Of a DNA stretch of 64,000 nucleotides, positions 45,082-53,965 are shown in pieces. A model generated the notes under the pieces. It worked only from the letters and a program-made list of their open reading frames with translations. It ran no database searches and had not been told where the DNA came from. The DNA lies in assembly GCA_009268125.1 (NCBI GenBank), contig WBOU01000014.1, positions 62,001 to 126,000 on the forward strand, given 5' to 3'. Position numbers and translations under genes: made by a program. This DNA comes from Chloroflexia bacterium SDU3-3 (GTDB lineage Bacteria > Chloroflexota > Chloroflexia > Chloroflexales > Roseiflexaceae). The number at the start of each line of letters is the position of its first letter. Position 1 is the stretch's first letter.

Positions 45082-45323
45082 GTGTCTCCCGCCAGATCCG
45101 CCGCTGTGCCGATGCGCGGCGCGGCGGCGAGGCCGATAATCGGCGCATGCGCTAATTCACCCACACCATAGGCGATCTGGCACACGTTTGGCTTGAAGGT
45201 TCGGCGACCTTACTTGCCGCTTTGCCGTGCCCTGAATCGTCGCCCGACCGCACCCCCACGCGGTCGCCGCTTTTCCCTATGCAAAAATGATCAGCAGTAC
45301 GTGATCCACAAAGGAGGATCTGT

Positions 45324-46322
45324 ATGACTCGCCCCTCTGTCCAGGTTCAGTCGCAGAACCAGATCGCCGCGCTGCGCACGCGCCTCGCCGCGCTGCTGCC
45401 CGAGCTTGTGGCTCTGCCCGGCGTGCTCGGCATCGTGCTCGGCGGCGGGATGTCGCGTGGCTACGCCGACCACCTGTCCGAGATCGACCTCACGCTCTAC
45501 CTCACGTCGGATGCCTATCGGCGCTGGGTGAGTGGGCACGCGCCCTTGCCGCAGGGCATCGCGGTGCGCTCCGGCGCGCTGTACGACATTCGCTTTGCCG
45601 ATCTGGATGCCGAGCGCGCCGCCGAGTGGTCGGATGATGCGCTGTGGGATGCCTCCTACGCCGAGGTGCTGCACGACCCGCAGGGCCTAGTGGCGCAGCT
45701 GCTGGCCTCCAAACTGGCCGTGCGCCCCCGCCCCGAGGATGCCGAGGGGCCGCTGTTCAGCTGCTGGTGGTACTTTCGGCTTGCGGGGGACATCTGGCTG
45801 CACCGCAGCGATGTGCCGCAGGGCCACCACATGCTCGGCCAGGCGGTTGTGGCGCTTGCCAAGGCGCTCTTCTTGGCCAACGGCGAGCGGGTGCCGCACG
45901 AGAAGTGGCTGCTGCACATGAGCCGCAGCCTGCCCTGGCTGCCCGCGCGCTGGCCGGAGCGGCTGGCCGCAGCGATGGCCACGGGCGACATGGGGCTTGC
46001 GGGCCTGCGCCAGCGCCAGGCTGCCATCCAGTCGCTCTGGGAAGAGGTGGACGCCTTCGCGCGCGGGGCGCTGCCAGTGCCCATGATGCAGCGCACGTTC
46101 TACCGCCTGCTGCTGATGCTGGCCGAGCGCGGCGCGCTGCCGCTAGCCGAGTGGCAGCAGCACGCTGATCTGTCGCTGCTCAGCAGCGAGCCGTTCCATA
46201 GCCTGGTGCGGGTCGAGGTCGATATGGTCACCCTCGACCGCGACCTGCTGCGGCAGATCGGGCCGGATGCCATGTATGCGTGGCACTATCAGGTGGTGCG
46301 AGCGGTTGCGGGTGGCTGTTAG
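45324..46322 (+). CDS. Nucleotidyltransferase-like protein (DUF4037-type)
   Basis: A 332-residue protein. GGGMSRGYADHLSEIDLTLYL at ~40-60 matches the nucleotidyltransferase G(G/S)xSRG-(x)-D-x-D pattern. The C-terminal helical part (WWYFRLAGDIWLHR, ALAKALFLANGERVPHEKWL) resembles DUF4037 and aminoglycoside-adenylyltransferase-like proteins. The substrate is unknown. AAGGAGG precedes ATG 45324. It converges with the sulfotransferase at a shared terminator. Confidence 0.75.
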   Translation: MTRPSVQVQSQNQIAALRTRLAALLPELVALPGVLGIVLGGGMSRGYADHLSEIDLTLYLTSDAYRRWVSGHAPLPQGIAVRSGALYDIRFADLDAERAAEWSDDALWDASYAEVLHDPQGLVAQLLASKLAVRPRPEDAEGPLFSCWWYFRLAGDIWLHRSDVPQGHHMLGQAVVALAKALFLANGERVPHEKWLLHMSRSLPWLPARWPERLAAAMATGDMGLAGLRQRQAAIQSLWEEVDAFARGALPVPMMQRTFYRLLLMLAERGALPLAEWQQHADLSLLSSEPFHSLVRVEVDMVTLDRDLLRQIGPDAMYAWHYQVVRAVAGGC

Positions 46323-46325
46323 GTG

Positions 46326-46363
46326 GCAGCGCGGCGCAGGGCCGCGCCCCCGCGCCGCGCTGC
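46326..46363. terminator. Bidirectional hairpin between convergent genes
   Basis: GCAGCGCGGCGC (46326-46337) pairs perfectly with GCGCCGCGCTGC (46352-46363), between the ends of the nucleotidyltransferase-like and sulfotransferase genes. Confidence 0.75.
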
Positions 46364-46368
46364 CTCGT

Positions 46369-47502
46369 CTATAGCCGCAGCTTCCCTGGCAGCTCGAAGG
46401 GCCTGCTGAAGATCGGGTGCCGCGCCCGCACCGCCGCCACCTCGGCGCGCTGCGCGGGCGTGAGCCGCAGGCCGTTGCCACGCTCGGGGGTGTCGCGCGC
46501 CAGCGCAGTGTTGGCCTGCGAGTCATGCGCGTACACCGCGATCGCGTCCGCCACCGCCGCCACCGGCAGCCCGCAGTGCGCGAAGATCGCGGCCAGCGCC
46601 TGCGCGGGCCTGCCCACGAGGTCGGCATAGTCCACCGCCAGCACGGGCAGGCCCGCCGCGTACTTGGCCAGGTACCACTCGATCACCGCCTCCCACCACA
46701 CCCCCAGCTGCTCCATCAGCGTCACGCTGGTGCTCCCTGGGGCAAAATAGTGCTCGCGCGGCTGGAGATCATCGTGGAAAATCTGCTCGAACAGCATCAG
46801 CATCATGTCCAGCGGCATCACCTCGGGGTCGCCGCGATTCTTGGCGATGCGGTAGAACGACTCGATCCATCCATCCATCTCGCGGTAGAGGAAGAGGTTG
46901 CTGGCCTGCGGGAAGGTCTGCTGGTATACGTCCATCACCTGCGTGCCCTCGTTGCGCAGCTTCACCACGAAGTGGCTGGCCTGCTTGATCGGCGTTGGGC
47001 GGAACAGGAAGCGCATGCAGGCGTCGAGCATCTGTCGCAGCTCGGCCTCGCGCCCGGCGAACGTGTGGCGCAGGTGCACGAACTGGGTGGCCGCATCTGG
47101 CTCGGAGAGGCTGAGCACGTGGTCGAGCGTGTTGAGCGCGTGGTGCAGCAGGGTCGAGCCGCTGCGCCCGGTCATGTAGATGACCGTCAGCCCGCGCACC
47201 GGCGGCAGATCCTGGGCCAGCGCGAGAAAGTCCTCGTAGGGCACCGCCAGCAGCCGCAGGGCCTGCTCGTACTGTGTCTGGTAGACGAAGGGCACCTTGC
47301 TCAGATCGACCTGCGGCGGCAGCTCGACGAAGATCGCGCGCTGGCGCGGCTCGTCAAAGCAGTAAAGGCTCAGGTTTGGCTGCGAGAGAATGCTGGCGGA
47401 GTCGATGTTCTCGGCGGGCGCGAGCGTGAAATCCGCGAGGCTTGCGATCATGGCGGGCATCTGGCGATGACGCTTGGCGATCGTGAAGATCTCGGTGGGC
47501 AT
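46369..47502 (-). CDS. Sulfotransferase family protein
   Basis: Probably moves a sulfate from PAPS to a hydroxyl. The 377-residue protein has the 5'-phosphosulfate loop TGRSGSTLL at ~115 and the 3'-phosphate region FLYREMDGWIESFYRIAKN at ~205-225. Start 47502 is chosen because GAGGAG lies nine bases upstream; the frame stays open for a further 20 codons. A TTGACT-N18-TATACT promoter lies upstream. The acceptor is unknown; it lies outside the exporter operon, so a link to the metabolite is only possible. Confidence 0.8.
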   Translation of the reverse strand: MPTEIFTIAKRHRQMPAMIASLADFTLAPAENIDSASILSQPNLSLYCFDEPRQRAIFVELPPQVDLSKVPFVYQTQYEQALRLLAVPYEDFLALAQDLPPVRGLTVIYMTGRSGSTLLHHALNTLDHVLSLSEPDAATQFVHLRHTFAGREAELRQMLDACMRFLFRPTPIKQASHFVVKLRNEGTQVMDVYQQTFPQASNLFLYREMDGWIESFYRIAKNRGDPEVMPLDMMLMLFEQIFHDDLQPREHYFAPGSTSVTLMEQLGVWWEAVIEWYLAKYAAGLPVLAVDYADLVGRPAQALAAIFAHCGLPVAAVADAIAVYAHDSQANTALARDTPERGNGLRLTPAQRAEVAAVRARHPIFSRPFELPGKLRL

Positions 47503-47578
47503 GTCCTGCTCTCCTCTGATTGTGGCGGTCTTTGCTGTGCTGCGATGAATCCGGTAGAGCAAAGAAAGACGTGCTCGT

Positions 47579-47608
47579 AGTATATTCGTTAGGGGGTGAA
47601 ATAGTCAA
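47579..47608 (-). promoter_or_regulatory. Sigma70-type promoter of the sulfotransferase
   Basis: On the minus strand TTGACT (47608-47603), an 18-base spacer and TATACT (47584-47579). Confidence 0.7.
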
Positions 47609-47651
47609 TCGTGCAAAGTAATCTGCGCACTCCGTGGGGCGCTGGCGGCTA

Positions 47652-47660
47652 TGGTATACT
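47652..47660 (+). promoter_or_regulatory. Extended -10 promoter of the HlyIII-like gene
   Basis: TGG-TATACT at 47652-47660 has the TGn extension; no good -35 is seen. It lies 60 bases before the GTG at 47720. Confidence 0.5.
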
Positions 47661-47719
47661 TGCTGCGCCGTTGCCGATGATGACAACCACATACCGTTTA
47701 CAAAGCGCCAGGAGCCGCC

Positions 47720-48415
47720 GTGACCGAGCAGAATGCTAGACTTGACCCGATGATAAGCTCGCCCAATAGCAGCGAGTATTTTAACGCCATCAGCCACCTG
47801 ATCGGGGCGATCCTGTCGATCTCGGCGCTGGCCGTGCTGGTCACCCTGTCTGCTCTGGAGCATAAGTGGGCGCATCTGGTCGGCTTCGCCATCTACGGCA
47901 CGGGCATGTTTCTCTCGTTTCTGGCCAGCACGCTGCTGCACTTCTTTGTGCTGTTTGGCCGCTACCGCCGGGTGTTTGGCGTGCTCGACCACTGCGCGAT
48001 CTACCTGCTGATCGCCGGGACGTATACGCCCTTCTGCCTTGCGGTGGTGCGCGGCGCGGCGGGCTGGTGGCTGTTCGGCATCATCTGGAGCCTGACGGTC
48101 TTCTTTATCACGATCAAGGCGATCTTCTTCGCCAAGCTGCCGGTGCATTTCTCGAATGCGACCTACCTGCTGATGGGCTGGCTGGTGGTGTTCTTCCTGG
48201 TGCCTATCTACCAGCAGCTGGGCCTGGGCGCGATCCTGCTGATGGCCGCTGGGGGCGTGTCCTACACCATCGGCGCGATCAGCTTTGGGCTGGGCAAGCC
48301 CAACCCATTCCCGCCGCACTTCGGCAACCACGAGCTGTGGCATATTGCCGTGCTGGCAGGCAACGCGCTGTTTTTTGTGGTGATGCTGCGCTATGTGCTG
48401 CCCTACGCGGGCTAG
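47720..48415 (+). CDS. HlyIII/PAQR family membrane protein (hemolysin III-like)
   Basis: A 231-residue protein with about seven helices. The family motifs are clear: STLLHFF near helix 2, LDHCAIYLLIAGTYTPF, and HELWHIAVLAGN near the end; the conserved His and Asp residues form the metal-binding site of PAQR-type hydrolases. GTG 47720 follows AGGAG. It is followed closely by a DedA/TVP38-type gene. Confidence 0.92.
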   Translation: MTEQNARLDPMISSPNSSEYFNAISHLIGAILSISALAVLVTLSALEHKWAHLVGFAIYGTGMFLSFLASTLLHFFVLFGRYRRVFGVLDHCAIYLLIAGTYTPFCLAVVRGAAGWWLFGIIWSLTVFFITIKAIFFAKLPVHFSNATYLLMGWLVVFFLVPIYQQLGLGAILLMAAGGVSYTIGAISFGLGKPNPFPPHFGNHELWHIAVLAGNALFFVVMLRYVLPYAG

Positions 48416-48440
48416 CGGCGATAGATCGAGGAGTGTTCGG

Positions 48441-49103
48441 GTGAAAAAATATGTTGTGATCGCTGTCGCCGCCGCAGTGGTGCTGGGCGGGCTGGTGGCG
48501 CTGCGGCTGGCCGGGGCCAGCTTCGATGTGGCGGCGGTGCGGCAGCTGCTGGCGGGCCTGGGGCCGTGGGGGCCGCTGGCGCTGGTGGCGGCGCTGGCCG
48601 CCGTGCTGGTGGTGCCGGTCATCCCCGCCAGCGCCTTCCAGATCGCGGCGGGGCTGGCCTTCGGCCCGTGGCTGGGGCTGCTGGCCGTGTCGCTGGCCGA
48701 TGTGCTGGGCGCGAGCCTGGGCTTCTGGCTGGCCCGCCGCTGGGGCGGCCAGATCACCCGCAGGCTCTCGCCCGCCAGCCAGGCCCAGATCGAGCGGCTC
48801 ACCCGCCGCACCAGCTGGCGCATGGTGATGCTGCTGCGGCTGCTGCCCGGCCCGGCCTACCCGCTGGTCTCCTTCGCGGCTGGCTTCTCGCCGCTGGGCT
48901 TCTGGGCCTACACCGCCGCGTCGTTCGCCGGGGTGTTTCCGGCGCTGGCCCTGCTGGTCTTCGCTGGCGATCTGGTCACGCGCTCGCCGCTGCTGGCCAC
49001 GGCGCTGGTGGTGGCGCTGGTGGGCAGCCTGGCCCTGGCCGGGCGGCTGCTGGGCCGCGTCGCCGCCGATGACCCTGCGCCCGACCCCGGCGGCGTTGCC
49101 TAG
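48441..49103 (+). CDS. TVP38/TMEM64 (DedA-like) membrane protein
   Basis: A 220-residue membrane protein. FQIAAGLAFGPWLGLL and the later LRLLPGPAYPLVSFAAGFSPLGFWAYT are the SNARE-associated (VTT) domain motifs with the conserved Gly, Pro and Arg. GTG 48441 has CGAGGAG seven bases upstream. Members scramble or flip lipids in the membrane. It ends before a clear intrinsic terminator. Confidence 0.88.
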   Translation: MKKYVVIAVAAAVVLGGLVALRLAGASFDVAAVRQLLAGLGPWGPLALVAALAAVLVVPVIPASAFQIAAGLAFGPWLGLLAVSLADVLGASLGFWLARRWGGQITRRLSPASQAQIERLTRRTSWRMVMLLRLLPGPAYPLVSFAAGFSPLGFWAYTAASFAGVFPALALLVFAGDLVTRSPLLATALVVALVGSLALAGRLLGRVAADDPAPDPGGVA

Positions 49104-49118
49104 CGCGGCGGGGCGCAG

Positions 49119-49153
49119 AAAACGGGCGGGGGAAGCGCTCCCCCGCCCGTTTT
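49119..49153. terminator. Intrinsic terminator, 15-bp stem with T-run
   Basis: 49119-49133 pairs perfectly with 49139-49153 around AGCGC, with TTTTT on the plus strand and AAAA opposite, so it can stop both convergent units. Confidence 0.92.
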
Positions 49154-49172
49154 TGCTGGGTTGGCCTGCAAG

Positions 49173-49391
49173 TTAGGCTGCCACAGGCTGCACCTCGTCG
49201 TAGCCCGCCTCGTTGATGGCGGCCACGATCGCGGCGCTGTCGACCTGGCTGTCGTGCTCAATCGTCACCAGCTTGTCGTCGAGGCTGATATCGATCTTCT
49301 GGATGCCAGGCAGAGTCTTCACCTCGTTGGTGATGGCGTTGACGCAGTGCTGGCACGAAATATCGGGGACGCGGAATTGATCTTTTGACAT
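49173..49391 (-). CDS. Heavy-metal-associated (CopZ-like) chaperone
   Basis: A 72-residue ferredoxin-fold protein with the metal site CQHC in DISCQHCVNAI and the family ending AAINEAGYDEV. It carries Cu(I) or a similar ion. ATG 49391 is chosen (MSKDQF), with GAGG upstream. No copper ATPase lies nearby. Confidence 0.9.
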   Translation of the reverse strand: MSKDQFRVPDISCQHCVNAITNEVKTLPGIQKIDISLDDKLVTIEHDSQVDSAAIVAAINEAGYDEVQPVAA

Positions 49392-49499
49392 GATAGACCT
49401 CGCTTGATAAACCTCATCTGCACCAGTATAGCGCAGAACGCAGCGTTTTGGGGGAGAGCGCTCTGGTATCAATAGAGTCGATGCGTTCTCGTTCGGTAG

Positions 49500-49790
49500 A
49501 GCGGCTTACCACCAAGATTCCAACACTCCAAGGAACAAAAGGGAACGAATAGTACGGCGGCGCGAAGCACAGCACTTGCAGGTTGAAGTGCTGCATACGA
49601 GCATTGCGCCCATGTCGCCTGCGATCATAGCTCGCTGCGCCACCGTGCTACCTGGCCCATGCGGCAGATGGTGCCGGTTGTGTTTTGATGGCCCTATGCA
49701 CGAATACCAGCTACCGGGAAATGGTATCGGAACGCTGCAAATTGGGGGTTCCAAGGGGGTGATGCTCCCTGGTGGGGTCACAGGGTAGGC
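49500..49790 (+). repeat. Dispersed intergenic repeat, copy B
   Basis: The gap 49392-49953 holds no ordinary gene. It repeats copy A: TACCACCAAGATTCCAACAC with GGGAACGAATA, then TGGCCCATGCGGC, ATGCACGAATACCAGC (49696-49711) and ATTGGGGGTTCCAAGGGGGT (49741-49760). Here a 30-codon frame from 49696 stays open to a TAG at 49786 and reads MHEYQLPGNGIGTLQIGG followed by SKGVMLPGGVTG. Confidence 0.8.
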
Positions 49791-49904
49791 GCTGTGCGCC
49801 GCCCTCGCATTGCCGACGGCCAGCCCTGCGGGGCGCTCACGGGGAATGGCCATATGCGCGTCAAAAAGTGACACTGTCGAAGGGCAGGCCTCCTCTAGCG
49901 CCCA

Positions 49905-49948
49905 AGCGCAGGGCCGACCATTGGCATGCCAATGGTCGGCCCTGCGCT
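49905..49948. terminator. 44-nt perfect palindrome after galM
   Basis: 22-bp arms meet without a loop at 49926/49927 (core TTGGCATGCCAA). It lies five bases beyond the galM stop on the minus strand and can form a strong transcript hairpin or a DNA cruciform. Confidence 0.75.
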
Positions 49949-49953
49949 GCGCG

Positions 49954-51009
49954 CTAGCCCTGGGTGCTGAACGCGAAGATCGTAGTCTGGCGGTACTCCT
50001 CGCCGGGGCGCAGCTCGGTGGATGGGAACTGCGGCTGGTTGGGCGAGTCGGGGAAGTGCTGGGTCTCCAGGCAGAAGCCGCTGCGCGGCGGGTAGCTGGC
50101 CCCGCCTTTGCCCGGCTGCTTGCCATCCAGCATATTGCCGGTGTACAGCTGCACGCCCGGCTCGGTGGTGCGCAGCTCCATCACACGACCGGAGCTGGCC
50201 TCGCTGACACGGCAGACGGTGGCCAGCTGGCCGGCGGGCTTGGCGAATACCCAGGTGTGGTCGTAGCCGTGGGCGTAGCGCAGCTGCTCGTCGTCGGCGT
50301 CGATCTGCGCGCCCAGCGCGATCGGCCCGGTCAGGTCCATCGGCGTGCCCTTCACCGCGCGCAGCTCGCCCGTGGGGATAAGCGTGCTGTCCACCGGCAC
50401 GAAGGTCGGCGCATCCAGCGCGATCTGGTGGCCCAGAATATCGCCCGCGCAGGCCAGGTTGAAGTAGGCGTGGTTGGTCAGGTTCACCACCGTCAGCTTA
50501 TCGGTGGCGGCGGTGTAGTCGATCTGCAGCTCGTTGCTGTTGGTGAGCGTGTAGACCACCGTCACCGTCAGGGTGCCGGGGTAGCCCTCCTCCATGTCGG
50601 CGCTCACATAGCGCAGCGCTAGGCTGGGGCCGCTGGGCGTCTCGCTGGGTGTGGCCTGCCAGATCACCTGGTGGAAGCCGCCGGGGCCGCCGTGCAGGTG
50701 GTTCGGCCCATCGTTCTTGGCCAGCTGGTAGGTTACGCCGCCCAGGGTGAACTGGGCGTTGGCGATGCGGTTGCCGAACCGCCCCACCAGCGACCCAAAG
50801 AACGGGTGGCTGTGCAGGTACGGCTCTAGGGTGTCGAAGCCCAGCAGCACGTCGCCCAGCGCGCCGCTGCGGTCGTGGGTGCGCAGCGCGGTGAGCGTGC
50901 CCCCAAGCGTGATGATGTCGGCCTCCATGCCGCTGGTGTTGGTCAGGGTGTAGCGCTCGATCGGTGTTCCGTCGGCTGCGGTGCCAAACGGCTGACTGGT
51001 GATCGTCAT
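49954..51009 (-). CDS. galM: Aldose 1-epimerase (mutarotase)
   Basis: Interconverts alpha and beta anomers of sugars. The 351-residue protein has NHLHGG, the catalytic-His segment LTNHAYFNL, GYDHTWVF and the catalytic-Glu region GFCLETQHFPDSPN. It lies 39 bases after the arabinofuranosidase stop in the same direction, so the two form an operon for arabinose-containing polysaccharide use. Confidence 0.95.
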   Translation of the reverse strand: MTITSQPFGTAADGTPIERYTLTNTSGMEADIITLGGTLTALRTHDRSGALGDVLLGFDTLEPYLHSHPFFGSLVGRFGNRIANAQFTLGGVTYQLAKNDGPNHLHGGPGGFHQVIWQATPSETPSGPSLALRYVSADMEEGYPGTLTVTVVYTLTNSNELQIDYTAATDKLTVVNLTNHAYFNLACAGDILGHQIALDAPTFVPVDSTLIPTGELRAVKGTPMDLTGPIALGAQIDADDEQLRYAHGYDHTWVFAKPAGQLATVCRVSEASSGRVMELRTTEPGVQLYTGNMLDGKQPGKGGASYPPRSGFCLETQHFPDSPNQPQFPSTELRPGEEYRQTTIFAFSTQG

Positions 51010-51048
51010 ACCTACCTCATCTGAATAATGTTGCAGCTGCCCTGCGGC

Positions 51049-52536
51049 CTAGCGCAGCACCACCGTGGCCATCGAGTGCGCGGGCAGTTCGATCTGCCAC
51101 ACGCCTGGCTCGACCGCCTGCACCGCCAGCGCGGCGGGCGCGACGGCCTGCGGGGCCTGGGCGTTGTTCTGGGCGCGCGGGTCGTCGGCGGCCAGCAGCT
51201 CGCCGTTGGCCTGCTGCCACTGGCCCAGCCCGGCGATCCGCACGCTTGCGCTCTGATTATAATGCCTGTTGACCACCGTGATGGCGGCGCCGTCGGCGCT
51301 GCGCGAGGCGGTGGCGGTCACGGCGGGGCTGCCGTCGGGCAGCGTGTGGCCTGCGGCGTGCTCCACCGGCAGCGCCTGCGCGCCGATGTGCGGGGTGTGC
51401 ATGCGCAGCGCGTGGTAGGTGGGCGTCAGCCACATGGCCCCGCCCTCAGTCATCACCGGCGCGTGCAGCACGTTCACGATCTGGGCGAGGTTGGCCATGG
51501 AGAGCACGTTGCACTGGCGGTGGAAGGCCTCAAGCGCCACGGCGGCGGCCAGGGCGTCGCGCAGGGTGTTGGCCTGCTCGTAGGTGTTGGGGCTGCGGCG
51601 CTCGATGTTCTCGCCCGGCCCCCACGCCCGCTCCTCGGGGTGCCACACGCCCCACTCATCCAGCGCGATGCCGACCTTGTGCCTGCCGCCGGTGGCCTGC
51701 TCGATCAGCTGGGCGGTGTCGATGATGAAGTCCTCGGTGGCCTGGGCCTCACTCAGCAGGGTGTAGTAGTCCTGCTCGGTGAAGTTCAGCTCGGGGCCGC
51801 CGTTCACCCAGTAGCGGTGGATCGAGAAGTGGTCGACGAGGTCGATGTGGCTGCGCACCTCATCCAGAATGGCGGCATTCCACTCGTGCTCGAACCCGCA
51901 CAGCACTAGCTCGGTGTTGGCGTCCACGTGGCGCAGCATGGTGGCGTAGCGCAGATACTCGCGGCCATACACGCGGGCGTCGTAGTTGCCGCCGCAGCCC
52001 CAGCTCTCGTTGCCCACGCCCCACAGGCGCACGCCGAACGGCTTCTCTGCGCCGTTGGCCACGCGCAGCTTGCCGAGGTCGGTGGGCACGCTGGTGTTGC
52101 AGTACTCCAGCCAGTCGCACAGCTCCTGCGCGGTGCCGCTGCCCACGTTGCCCGCCAAATACGGCTCGGCCCCCAGCAGCGCGCACAGGCGCATGAACTC
52201 GTGGGTGCCAAGGGTGTTATCGTCGGCCACCTGCAGCCCGCACGAGATGCCCAGCCGCACCGGGCGCTGGGCCACCGGCCCGATGCCGTCGCGCCAGTGG
52301 TAGTGGTCGGCGTAGCAGCCGCCCGGCCAGCGCAGCAGCGGCACCGGCAGGGCCTTCAGCGCCGCGACCACGTCGGCGCGGAAGCCATCCTGGTGCGCGA
52401 TCTCGCGCTCGCCCAGGCCGACCCACAGGCCATCGTAGCAGCAGCGGCCCAGGTGCTCGGCAAAGTGCCCGTAGATCCGGGGCGAGATGACGCCGATCGG
52501 CGCATCGGTGCGGACGTTTAATGTGGTAGTGCTCAT
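51049..52536 (-). CDS. Alpha-L-arabinofuranosidase, GH51
   Basis: Releases L-arabinose from arabinoxylan or arabinan oligosaccharides. The 495-residue length is usual. The acid/base Glu is in GNESWGCGG and the nucleophile Glu in ALDEWGVW; ISPRIYGHFAEHLGRCCYDG and LRWPGGCYADHYHW are GH51 signatures. No signal peptide is seen, so it is cytoplasmic and acts on imported oligosaccharides. The promoter overlaps a dyad that could bind the divergent LacI-type regulator. Confidence 0.95.
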   Translation of the reverse strand: MSTTTLNVRTDAPIGVISPRIYGHFAEHLGRCCYDGLWVGLGEREIAHQDGFRADVVAALKALPVPLLRWPGGCYADHYHWRDGIGPVAQRPVRLGISCGLQVADDNTLGTHEFMRLCALLGAEPYLAGNVGSGTAQELCDWLEYCNTSVPTDLGKLRVANGAEKPFGVRLWGVGNESWGCGGNYDARVYGREYLRYATMLRHVDANTELVLCGFEHEWNAAILDEVRSHIDLVDHFSIHRYWVNGGPELNFTEQDYYTLLSEAQATEDFIIDTAQLIEQATGGRHKVGIALDEWGVWHPEERAWGPGENIERRSPNTYEQANTLRDALAAAVALEAFHRQCNVLSMANLAQIVNVLHAPVMTEGGAMWLTPTYHALRMHTPHIGAQALPVEHAAGHTLPDGSPAVTATASRSADGAAITVVNRHYNQSASVRIAGLGQWQQANGELLAADDPRAQNNAQAPQAVAPAALAVQAVEPGVWQIELPAHSMATVVLR

Positions 52537-52575
52537 CGTTGAGTTCCTTGTGCCTGAACAGCGGTTGATAGCCCG

Positions 52576-52607
52576 AGTATAGGATTCTTCGTAGTAGTTG
52601 TCAACTA
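52576..52607 (-). promoter_or_regulatory. Promoter with overlapping operator for the arabinofuranosidase-galM operon
   Basis: On the minus strand TTGACA (52604-52599), a 17-base spacer and TATACT (52581-52576). The -35 lies inside the dyad TAGTTG-T-CAACTA (52595-52607), a good place for repression by the divergent LacI-family protein. The rest of the 52537-52906 gap holds the opposite promoter and no gene. Confidence 0.8.
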
Positions 52608-52770
52608 GTAGTATGTGAAATACGTACTAGAATTTCTATATCTATTCTATAGCGTGGTGACGATATCGGCGAAATAAGCGGGAGAATAGCGCCTTATCTA
52701 GCCCGCTGTTTGTTGATGGAATGGTGCAAGGTTTCCTGATCGGGCTAGGAGCCGGTAACTAAACACCTAC

Positions 52771-52798
52771 TTGACATCTAGTAAATAATTCATATCAT
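52771..52798 (+). promoter_or_regulatory. Promoter of the LacI-family gene
   Basis: TTGACA (52771-52776), 16-base spacer, TATCAT (52793-52798), 108 bases before the start codon. Confidence 0.6.
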
Positions 52799-52906
52799 TA
52801 AGTCAATACGAATAAAGCCTACGATCGCCCTCTCAGAAGGCGGAGCACGAGAGCGCTGGCGGTACGCGCGCTACGGCCAGCAGCGGCGATTGTTGATAGG
52901 GTTGCT

Positions 52907-53956
52907 ATGAAAAAACGAAAACCGAGCATGCGGGATGTTGCCGACCATGCAAATGTCTCTGTCTCAGCAGTGTCGCTGGTTGTGCGCAAGAAGCCGGGTG
53001 TCTCCGACGATACCCGCGAGCGTGTGTGGAATGCTATCGCCGAGCTTGGCTACACCGTCAGCGAGGCGAGCGACACCACCCGCGCCCCTACCGTGGCCCT
53101 GCTGATCGAGCGCGGCTCGATGCCGGCCATCCTCGATATCTTCTATGGCGAGGTCATCCGTGGGTTCCAGAGCGAGGCCCAGCGCATGGGCTACCAGGTG
53201 ATGCTGCACATGTTCGACCGCGCCGCCGAGCGCTTCGAGCATATGTACAGCGGCCTGGGCGATGACATCCAGGGCTTTGTGATCGCCAACGACGGCGATA
53301 TCACATCCGACCTGATCACGCAGGCGCAGGCCACCAACCTGCCGCTGGTGCTGATCGAGAGCTCGGTGCCCGGCCAGCACGTGCCCTGCGTGGTGGGCGA
53401 CAACTTCCAGGCGGGCTACACTGTCACGCGCCATCTGATGGATCAGGGCCACACCAAGATCGCCGTGCTGCGCGGGGCCAGCAAGTACAGCAGCCTGGTC
53501 GATCGCCTGCGCGGCTCGCTGGCAGCCCTGGCCGAGTCTCGCCTGCTGCCGCTGCCCGAGTGGATGCCGCCCCCCGATGGCAAGCCCTTCCAGCGCGGCT
53601 ACATCCAGATGCAGTCGATCCTGCAGCAGGATTCCTACCCCACCGCTGTGGTGGCGATCAGCGACAAGACCGCCTTCGGCGCGATGGAGGCGATCAAGGA
53701 GGCCGGCCTGCGCATCCCCGAGGACATCGCGATCGTCAGCATCGACGATGTGGCCGAGAGCGCCTACACGCGCCCGCCGCTCACCTGCTTCCACATCCCG
53801 CGCGCCGACATGGGCATCCTGGCTATGCAGAAGCTGCACCGCCTGATCACCGGCGAGGCCGAGATCCCGGTGAAGAGCATTGTCTACGGCGAGCTGGTGG
53901 TGCGCGCTAGCAGCAGCGCCGAGCCAGTGCCCGCCGAGCTGGGCCACCGCGCCTAG
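52907..53956 (+). CDS. LacI-family transcriptional regulator
   Basis: A 349-residue repressor-type protein. The N-terminal helix-turn-helix reads MRDVADHANVSVSAVSLVVR with a hinge-like segment to ~55, then a periplasmic-binding-protein-like sugar domain (PTVALLIERGS, GFVIANDGD, DQGHTKIAVLRG, IVSIDDVAESAYTRPPLT). It is divergent from the GH51-galM operon, so L-arabinose or an arabino-oligosaccharide is the likely effector. Confidence 0.93.
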   Translation: MKKRKPSMRDVADHANVSVSAVSLVVRKKPGVSDDTRERVWNAIAELGYTVSEASDTTRAPTVALLIERGSMPAILDIFYGEVIRGFQSEAQRMGYQVMLHMFDRAAERFEHMYSGLGDDIQGFVIANDGDITSDLITQAQATNLPLVLIESSVPGQHVPCVVGDNFQAGYTVTRHLMDQGHTKIAVLRGASKYSSLVDRLRGSLAALAESRLLPLPEWMPPPDGKPFQRGYIQMQSILQQDSYPTAVVAISDKTAFGAMEAIKEAGLRIPEDIAIVSIDDVAESAYTRPPLTCFHIPRADMGILAMQKLHRLITGEAEIPVKSIVYGELVVRASSSAEPVPAELGHRA

Positions 53957-53965
53957 TCGCATACC

